From: Agapanthus africanus
Lineage: Eukaryota > Streptophyta > Magnoliopsida > Asparagales > Amaryllidaceae
Direction of reading: 5' to 3'
NCBI GenBank assembly: GCA_030015575.1
Contig: JASDDO010000004.1
Coordinates: 320,982,654-321,046,653 of the forward strand
DNA: 64,000 nt
The notes under the pieces were generated by a model. The model was not told the DNA's origin, did no database searches, and worked only from the letters and a program-made list of their open reading frames with translations. Shown here one piece after another: positions 56,697 to 64,000 of this stretch (its first letter is position 1; each line of letters starts with the position of its first letter). Made by a program: the position numbers and the translations under genes.

Positions 56697-58182
56697 CTAA
56701 AGCCGTAATTTTCCACTGACCCCACGGAGGAGCTCCTGTTCTTACAGGAGCCATTTTATTTGGATTAAAATTCCTCCGTCTCACCTCCATGTCCTGTATA
56801 TTACTGCATCATCTTTTTTGAATGGAGGTGAGTGAAAAGAATAAGTTTGGGGGAGGATCTTCACTTATATATTTTGCCCTCACTAATAAATTCCTCCAAG
56901 GCTTACAGGTTTTGTAGATATAGCGGTTGGCAACAGTGATGACACTATTGAAAACAAGTTTGGGGGAGGTTTGTGCTTATTATTTTTGCATCATTTGCAT
57001 AAGCACAAAACATTTCTTTAAAAACCTATAAAAATTTAAAAATTTCAAAACCCATAAAAATTTTAAAATTTTTCAAAATATAAAAATATTTAACATTTTT
57101 TGTACATAAATAAGATAATAAAAGATTAGATAGTGAAAAATTGCATCCATGAGATTAGAAAAATTTAAGAAAACCAAGAAAATTAGAAGTTTTCTTAAAC
57201 GAACTAGTAATAAGTAGTTATGAGCCGTTGTCCCAAGGGTTAGTAAGATGAAAGAAGTCACTAATCTGAGGATAAAAATAAGTCTGAAAAATAGTTTCTA
57301 TTCTGGAAGCAAAACATTTTGAACGTTGATACCCTGCTATTTGCACGTACACACGTCTTGAAGCTCTGGATAGTATAGGATACCTTGAAATGCTCTTATC
57401 TGAAAGCCGATGTATGAAGGAAATAAAAAAATGAAGGAAATATAAAATGGTGAGTAAAATGGACACTGGTTTTGTTATCGCCAAGGCAACAATAAAAAAA
57501 TATAGCGAGGGTGCCTCTTCACCTAGTGCCCTAAGGCCAACTGGTCTGAGAGTCACTGCTAAGCCTTAGGTGGTGCAAGACGAGGAAAAACACCTAATAA
57601 ACAAGCACATGAGTAATCGGTCGGTTAGTACCTCAAGAAGTATTAACGGTCGCATGAAAGTGTGTGAGCAATCTCATCTAATATTCATTAATTAAAAAGT
57701 ACGGAGGCTGATGGGCAAGAGTATGATAGCTTGAATTGAATTCTCCGGGTGTAGGGATGTCTTTAGACACACGCAGGGTTATATGATCGATGTTTGGAAG
57801 AAAGATAGGAATGAAGAATAAGACGATGTTTTATTGAGCGAGGACGTGATTTCAGACATTTTTTCATGACTATTAAGATAGGGCTCATGACAACCGAAAA
57901 GCTAGATTAGTTGGAAACCCTAATTTTCAAGGCTTTTCTTTTACAATTCTTATCTTTAAATGTAAATTTCATGATCTTCTATTTATTATTGGATTTTGTG
58001 AGTGTAATCCGCTGAAAACCCTCAGGAGACAACACTCCTCCTACTAGGGACACCTAGAGGTTTAAAGGCTTGTTGCACGTGCTCAGTGCAATCGTGTTGC
58101 CTATGAAAGTGTGCTAGTTAGTTTTTTCTTTATTTTCTCCTTCTCTTTTTAATAAAACAGTTCGATCGAGACGATCGAAAAT
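56697..58182 (+). other. 3' untranslated region of element E
   Basis: About 1.5 kb without a credible sense gene and without the env-like ORF that F carries. It contains two internal polypurine-tract copies (56843-56856, 56956-56969). Antisense ORFs near 57073-57556 repeat in D (34986-35480) but only as part of collinear DNA. Confidence 0.75.
56843..56969 (+). repeat. Two internal polypurine tracts in element E
   Basis: AAGTTTGGGGGAGG at 56843-56856 and 56956-56969, matching the functional-position tract AAGTTTGGGGGAATT at 58183-58197. Confidence 0.85.
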
Positions 58183-58197
58183 AAGTTTGGGGGAATT
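58183..58197 (+). other. Polypurine tract of element E
   Basis: AAGTTTGGGGGAATT abuts the 3' LTR start TGATCAG. Confidence 0.92.
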
Positions 58198-60070
58198 TGA
58201 TCAGTCGAAAATACTGCATTTTTTACATGGCAATTTCCCTATCATTTGCACTCATCTAGAGCTGTTCAGCATTCATATAGCACATATTAACAAAACAGTC
58301 GTAAAATACCAGATTGCATGTGTTATATTCTAAAACCGGCATTTTTAGGGAAATTGACTATATTTCATGCCATCGCATCATTCTTGTGTAGCGCAACTTG
58401 TGTTTCGAAGTCTGTGCAGGAAATTCCAGGAGAATGGCCAAATTTGTGAAACAAGTGCTGTTAAAAAGACGTCAACTCAGGGATTTGAAATCTGGCAATA
58501 ATCTAGAAGGCATTCAGAGATTCAATATATCAGCAAAATACCAACATGTTATCAGAAATCCACAGCTGAAGATTGAAGCTCTAAAGAAGCCAAATGGCCG
58601 CGGTTCCGCGGCCGGAGCCGCCTTGCGCTGCGGAACCGCGGCTGACTTGCCACGTCATCAGCACTTCTTCAGCTTAGCCCTCTTCTCTCAAGTCAAGTAC
58701 CCCTTTAAGCTACTGCAATTGCCAGAACACTCCAGAACATTCTACCAGATCAGCAAGCCCTTTGATCTAAGCTAATGATGTCCAAGCTTCCAAAGCAAGC
58801 TTCACCCTAACTACCTTAAGAGCCTAGAACCTTCTCCCTAACCTCCTAGCTTAAGGTGGAAGCTAAACCATAACTAACTAGTTCTAGAGGCTTCTACCTA
58901 CCTAACTAGCTTACAAGGGAAGCTAACCTAATCCAAGCTTCTTAAGGAAGCTAATCATTCCTAAACTTATAAAAAGGTCCCTAGGCCTCACTTGAAAAGG
59001 TTGTTGATTGTTGTTGAAATTCTATCACTCTATCAACCCAACACTTGCCACCTCCAAACCCTAACCCTAATCCAATCAAGAAACCAAAGTTCAAGATTCT
59101 TTGAGTTCAAGCAAAGCAAGCCTTCAACCATCCTTTAGAAGGAAAGCCAGACTTCATCGGAGCATGAGATCCAAGCCGATCCGCGACTCAAGGAGCCGAA
59201 GCGACGCCAAATTCGACGATCTTGTTCCCTTCTCAAATTCTTGTAGTTCTTTGAGTAAAGTGTAACAAATTGTTGAATAAATAAAGGTTAGATTCTTTTA
59301 ACTTGCTTATCTTTCAATTCAAGCATTATGATTCAACTTCAATTCTTGAATATATTCTTTGTGATGATGCTTGAGTAAAACTCCGCTCGTGGAGGAGTCG
59401 AGACGTTCGGTAGAATGATGATGTTGACGAATCTTTAAACATTTTCTTAAATCCTATAATGATTGTAAATTCTTGAAAATTGAATGATCGATGATCTAGT
59501 TTCGGTGTGAAATGCTTTCTTGATTATTTTCGCACGGAACTAGAGATCAACGATCGATCATTCGATTTTCTAGAAGCTATCTTGTGAATGTGATTCATCG
59601 AAAGGACAAAGGATAAGATGAGGAACCCTAGTTCCTCGCAAGATCCTTAATCCTCGATAAATCGACATCGACCTAGCATCAATTCGTTAATGGATAAGAA
59701 AAAGTAATTTCTAGTCTTCTTCACATCTAAGATCTAATCGACTCCTACGAGCTTCACTTCAATTCTTGAAACTTAAATCGATTGGAATTATATCAATTCT
59801 TGATTCTTGATTTTTAATGCTTTCTGATTCTTGATTAGATCTAGTTGATTCTTGAAATTCATTGATATAAATCTTGAATCGTTTGCTTTTCTTTTCTATT
59901 AAATTTTCAATTCAAACAAAACATATACGAACGAATCGCACAATCCCTGTGGACGATCCGCACTTACTAACGCGCTACAAACCGACACCGTTAATGATTG
60001 CGGTCAAATAATTCTTTGATTATGATTTCTATTCATTTTCTAAACCGACACACAAAGAAAGGATCAATCA
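58198..60070 (+). repeat. 3' LTR of element E
   Basis: 1873 bp, about 97-98% like the 5' LTR by eye, with the same ends, GC pair and TATA box. Confidence 0.95.
58596..58642. promoter_or_regulatory. GC palindrome pair, 3' LTR of E
   Basis: GGCCGCGGTTCCGCGGCC (58596-58613) and GCTGCGGAACCGCGGC (58627-58642), unchanged relative to the 5' LTR copy. Confidence 0.85.
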
Positions 60071-60075
60071 CAGCC
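60071..60075. repeat. Target site duplication of element E, right copy
   Basis: CAGCC, identical to 48242-48246. Confidence 0.93.
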
Positions 60076-60741
60076 TTAAGTAATTACAAAAACCAGTGTT
60101 CATTTTTTTTATCTCTTTATTCACACTTGTATTTTTATTTTTATTTTCCTTCATACTAAGGACTTTAGACAAGAGCATTTCAAGGTCTCTTCTACTATTC
60201 CAAGTTTCAAGGTTCGTATTTGTGCAATTTGTAGGGTATATGTTTTCAGAATTTGGATTTAAACTTAGGAATTAATTTTCAAACTTATACTTTAATAAAA
60301 ATATCAATACTTTTCCCTTGTTTTAACTTAGCCCAAGAAGTGAATTCGAAATTTGCCTATTTCTAAATAAACTACAAAGACATATACTTTCTATCGTTAA
60401 GTTTTAAGAAAGGTTATTATTAGGGTTTTTTTTAATTTACTAAGTCTAAGATCTAGTTGTTCCTAGCTAGTTAACCTTTTTGTCAAACTCAAGTCAATTA
60501 TGGCCAAAATTGAATGTTTTAATTTTTATAATTTGTCAAAATTTTCAGTTTTTTATTTGATTTTTATTTTTTATATTTTTTATATTTTTAAATTTTTATG
60601 ATTTTTATATAAGGATGCAATACATAATTTAAACATGTAAAAGAAAAAGAAAAAGAATATATACAAAAATTAAAAAAATGCAATGCAAAAGATAACTATA
60701 TACAACCACCAACTCCTCCAAACTTATCCGAAGCAGTGCCC
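60076..60741 (-). other. 3' untranslated region of element F, inner piece
   Basis: AT-rich non-coding continuation of F past element E, with AAAACCAGTGTTCATTTTT matching D near 35080. A tract-like CTCCTCCAAACTTATCC lies near 60712-60728. Confidence 0.75.
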
Positions 60742-61698
60742 TCACTGCTCGGTCCCACGCCGCGCTCTCAAGCGTGAAAGTGAACGCTCAGCCCTACCCA
60801 ACAGGGTTCGAATCCCCTGCTCTACCTCCGTCAACCGTCGGTCATGCGCCCTCGATATCTTCCTCAACTCCTCTATGCCCCTATCAGCTCTCCGCATCAA
60901 CTGTGCATGTTCTAGTGGGGTCATTTTTCCTTCGCTCGCAGCTGAGCTAGAGCTAGGTGTGCGGGCGGGCATGTGCTCCGCCGGTTCAGTCCTCGACCAT
61001 ACATCTGTCAATCATGAATATGACGTAGAAACACCCTCAATAAGAGGCCGGACAGGTATGCCTCCATGCATGTAAAATTCGAACTCCTCCACGGGGAGGA
61101 AATATCGACAGAGTTGTGTAACAAGCATGGGGCAAGGGTAATTTGCGGCTCGTTTACCCACACCTAAAGAGTTTAGCAAAACTGTGCACATGTCAAAACG
61201 GGGGTTTCGTGTCATGAGGGTGTGCACAATATGCAGGGAGGGTGTAAAAAATGTTGTGTTGTGGGAGCTACCGAAAATATTATTTTGTGCCCACCGGCAC
61301 ACAGTCAAAACATTCGCGAAAAGGGTTCTCGCTTGGATATCCTTCCGCGGCTCCCTTAAACAATCGTTGCCCATCAAGGGCATGTAATCCTCAAGTTGTA
61401 AGGGTTGGTCATGTGCTGGTATGCAAGGGATTAGTGTGACTTTATGTATAATGTTCTTATAATTGATAATTTCCCGATCACCCCATTGCAATTTAATAAA
61501 CCCAAATTGGGTGAGACACCCATCCTCCATACACTCGTAAACACGAGTGACTAATTCCGGCAATGCATAAGCGTTAGGGTTATTGTATATTAAATAGTTC
61601 CAACCCCTACGCGCTATTTCGTTTGCAAAATAACTACCGTACACTTCATGTGAAAAAACTTGAGAAAAATCGCGTTCAAGTTGCATGCTGTGTGCCAT
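60742..61698 (-). pseudogene. Element F env-like region (third ORF of Athila)
   Basis: Two long adjoining frames downstream of integrase, the place of the env-like gene in Athila elements. The first part has ARRGWNYLIYNNPNAYALPELVT-like sequence, WGDREIINYKNIIHKVT and ARTLFANVLTVCRWAQNNIF, resembling the plant transposon/Athila env-like protein family. The second part is helical and charged (MRRADRGIEELRKISRAHDRR, a likely coiled coil). I see no clear signal peptide or membrane segment, so a true envelope role is doubtful. Called from position and general resemblance; largely open but not whole. Confidence 0.6.
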
Positions 61699-61782
61699 GA
61701 GGTGTTCTACAGATCTAGAAATTTGAAAACAGAGTTTTGAAAGATCATACCTCCCTTGAAATATTCAGGGGGCGAAGAGAGA

Positions 61783-61846
61783 GACCCGCGGCGGATCAGC
61801 GGTCGGAGCGGTCGGATGCTGCTTGATGCGGAGGTTCCACGGCGGC
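61783..61846. promoter_or_regulatory. GC palindrome-like pair upstream of env-like region of F
   Basis: GACCCGCGGCGGATCAGCGG (from 61783) and TGCGGAGGTTCCACGGCGGC (61827-61846): degraded members of the same GC motif family, between the TATA box at 61943 and the env-like region. Confidence 0.5.
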
Positions 61847-61942
61847 GCAAAAGGATCCTGTTGTAGAAATTGCTTGCGGCGGCGCTAGGGTTTTGTAGAG
61901 ATGAAAATTTTAGGGGTTAGAAACACAGAGATGGCTCAGGGT

Positions 61943-61952
61943 CTTTATATAG
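61943..61952 (-). promoter_or_regulatory. Internal TATA box of element F
   Basis: CCCCTATATAAAGAC on the minus strand, about 245-255 bp upstream of the env-like start, followed by a C-rich leader. It looks like an internal RNA polymerase II promoter. Sequence-based only. Confidence 0.55.
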
Positions 61953-62203
61953 GGGAAAAGTGTCGGTTCTTTTGCAAATAGACCCCTCTAAAAAGAGATA
62001 TTTATTTGCAAATTAAAATCTTATTTTATTTATTTAATCTGTAAATTTAAAAAAATGCCCAATTTTTTTTTATTTTCAAAATGTTTTTATTTTTTTTATG
62101 TTATTTTGTATTTATATACTTACAAATGATACACACCCTCAAACTTGTTTGAAACAAAGTCTTGGCTAGATGGTCGAAAATTTGGGGGTAAAATGGAGGA
62201 AGA

Positions 62204-64000
62204 TCAATCAGTGTAAACCGGCTCCTGCAAAAATAGGAGCTCCTCCGACGGGTCCGCAGTGAGGAACTGTTTGAGTCGATGTCTGTTCACTTTAAACAAA
62301 GTACCGTCCTCCGGGTTTTCTAGGTCTACCGCACCTTGCGGATATACGGTGCGTACCAAAAACGGCCCTTTCCACCTAGATTTGAGCTTGCCGGGGTGAA
62401 AGTGTAACCGAGTGTCATAAAGCAAAACCTGTTTGCCAGGTTTAAAAGTTTTACGCATAAGGTGTTTGTCATGGAACACCTTCGTTCGGTTTTTAACAAT
62501 TACAGCATTTTCGTAAGCCTCATCCCGCAGCTCATCTAGTTCATTCAATTGCAGCCTTCTATTGCTGCTCGCATCTCCCATCGATAAATTCAACTCTTTA
62601 ATCGCCCAAAATGCCTTGTGCTCAATTTCAACTGGGAGGTGGAAAGCCTTCCCATAAACAAGCCGGTATGGGGACATATCAAGATCGGTCTTGTATGCAG
62701 TACGAAATGCTCATAGTGCATCAATCAGTTTGTGTGACCAATCTTTACGGTTTTTAAAAACCGTCTTCTCCAAGATTTGTTTAATCTGCCGATTCGAAAT
62801 CTCGGCTTGCCCACAAGTTTGGGGATGGTATGGTGTTGAAAATTTGTGAGTAATAGAATATTTGCGCATTAAGGACTCGAAAGTCCTATTACAGAAGTGA
62901 GATCCATTATCACTTATAATTGCTCGAGGGTGCTCAAACCGAGAAAATATATTTTCTTTAAGAAATCGAACGACAACCTTGTTATCATTCGTTCGGATAG
63001 GCACAGTCTCGACCCATTTTGACACATCGTCAACAACCAAAAGAATATACATATTCCCAAAGGAATTGGGAAATGGTCCTATGAAGTCTATTCCCCAAAC
63101 ATCAAAGATATCCACAACCAAAATTGGTTGGAGCGGCATTTCATTTCTCCGCGATATCCGGCCCAAGTGTCTGCACCGGGAGCATGTCTTGCAGTATTCA
63201 TATGCATCTTTAATGAGTCGTGGCCAGTAGAAACTACACTGCAAGATTTTCTCTGCTGTCTTCTTGGGGCCAAAGTGCCCGCCACATGCTCGATCGTGGC
63301 AAAAAAACAACACACTCTTAAACTCGTTTTCGAGGACACACCGACGAATGATTTGTTCGGAACAGTATTTAAAGAGATACGGTTTATCCCAGTAAAAATG
63401 TTTTACTTGGGATAAGAATCGGAGTTTGTCCTGTTTCGACCAATCTTTAGGTATTAGTCCGATGGCCAACCAATTTACTATATCAGCGAACCAAGGTTCG
63501 CATGTCATGGTTAAGAGTTGCTCATCGGGAAAAAGATCTTTAATTGGAATTTCAAGTGTAGGTGAAGAAGGAAGTCGTGAAAGGTGATCGGCCACTACAT
63601 TTTCACATCCTCTTTTGTCCCTTATGACAAGGTCAAACTATTGTAGCAAGAGGATCCAACGTATTAGCCGTAATTTAGCATCCTTCTTCGCAAAAAGGTG
63701 GCGAAGAGCTGAATGGTCTGTGTACAGAATCACTGGAGAGCCGATTAAATAGGGCCGGAATTTTTCAAGTGCAAACACAACGGCTAAAAATTCTTTTTCT
63801 GTTGTTGTGTAATTCAGTTGGGCCTCATTTAATGTTCGGCTAGCGTAATAAATTACGTACAACATCTTATTAATGTGATGTTCAAGAACGGCACCAATGG
63901 CAAAATCAGATGCATCGCACATAATTTCAATAGGATGTTTCCAGTCGGGAGATGAAAGAATGGGTGCAGAAATGAGTGAGTGTTTCAATGACTCGAACGC
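62204..64000 (-). pseudogene. Element F RNase H and integrase (partial pol)
   Basis: From the right edge: RNase H with [35 protein letters not shown] and [16 protein letters not shown]. Then the integrase HHCC region ([18 protein letters not shown]...CKTCSRC), core [36 protein letters not shown], the [19 protein letters not shown] segment and C-terminus SRWKGPFLVRTVYPQGAV. It is close to element E but a distinct copy. RT and gag lie outside the window. Long frames survive, with a few breaks. Confidence 0.9.

Larger units (their letters stand above)
48247..60070 (+). mobile_element. Element E: full-length Ty3/gypsy Athila-type (11.8 kb)
   Basis: LTRs of 1872 and 1873 bp, primer site TGGTGCCGTTGCCGAGG, gag, protease, RT, RNase H, integrase, long 3' untranslated region, polypurine tract, and perfect CAGCC target duplications. 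The gypsy domain order and RT/gag sequence point to Athila. I see no env-like ORF after integrase. The LTRs differ at about 2-3% by eye, roughly one million years at the usual rate. Structurally whole; the coding part is broken, about ten breaks. Confidence 0.94.
46082..64000 (-). mobile_element. Element F: Ty3/gypsy Athila-type, 3' part, with E inside
   Basis: On the minus strand from the right edge: RNase H, integrase, a promoter-like spacer, an env-like ORF, 3' untranslated region, polypurine tract (47493-47478) and 3' LTR (47477-46082). Element E is inserted in the 3' untranslated part. F cut into the Tat-like element. Its 5' LTR, gag and RT are outside the window. Broken, but long frames survive; about a handful of breaks in the visible part. 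Confidence 0.88.

Noticed and set aside
57073-57556. Antisense ORFs in the 3' region of E that recur in D (34986-35480)
   Set aside because: The match is collinear non-coding DNA shared by Athila 3' regions; the translations are low-complexity and vary in frame.

Overview
This window looks like plant nuclear DNA made almost entirely of nested LTR retrotransposons. I see no convincing host gene, no rRNA and no intact tRNA gene. The plant assignment rests on three things: long LTRs with TG...CA ends and 5-bp target duplications; primer binding sites of plant type (initiator-Met type in the copia elements, TGGYGCCGTTGCC type in the Athila-like gypsy elements, TGGCACGCCCAGTGGG in the Tat-like one); and gag/pol matches to plant Tekay/Del, Athila and Tat Ty3/gypsy lineages and to Ty1/copia. 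I cannot name the species. All elements are treated as fossils.

Layout. 1-6176: 5' part of a minus-strand Tekay/Del-like Ty3/gypsy element (gag, protease, reverse transcriptase, start of RNase H) with a 3.04-kb LTR at 3137-6176. 6501 to about 7545: start of an old copia LTR, followed by a mixed block (7546-10150) holding an unrecognised minus-strand ORF with a TATA box. About 10151-40447: an old gypsy-type LTR-like sequence (here called G), split by two insertions. The first is copia element B (11418-21790, plus, TSD gtatc). The second is Athila-type element D (23313-39906, minus, TSD-like gtggg), which itself carries copia element C (24796-34784, minus, TSD ctaca). About 40448-46081: 5' part of a Tat-like Ty3/gypsy element (plus; LTR, primer site, gag). 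46082-64000: Athila-type element F (minus; 3' LTR, env-like ORF, integrase and RNase H; 5' end outside the window). F is split by a full-length Athila-type element E (48247-60070, plus, TSD cagcc).

Timing by eye. B has two 2212-bp LTRs differing at roughly 1%. E (1872/1873 bp) and C (2129/2129 bp) differ at a few percent. D is older and its LTRs are unequal. B and C share an unusual ~3-kb non-coding leader and a badly decayed pol although their LTRs are young, so both look like members of a non-autonomous family moved in trans. D has two long ORFs but no pol.

The most striking signal crosses element families: a paired GC-rich near-palindrome (CCGCGG-WW-CCGCGG or a close variant, two copies about 13-23 bp apart) sits in otherwise AT-rich DNA in the LTRs of Athila elements D, E and F, and about 200-290 bp downstream of the primer binding site in the leaders of Athila elements D and E and copia elements B and C. 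Other leads are a promoter-like block before the env-like ORF of F, a tRNA-like sequence in the LTR of A, spaced repeats in the B and C leaders, G-box-bearing tandem repeats in the Tat LTR, and repeated polypurine tracts in Athila 3' regions.
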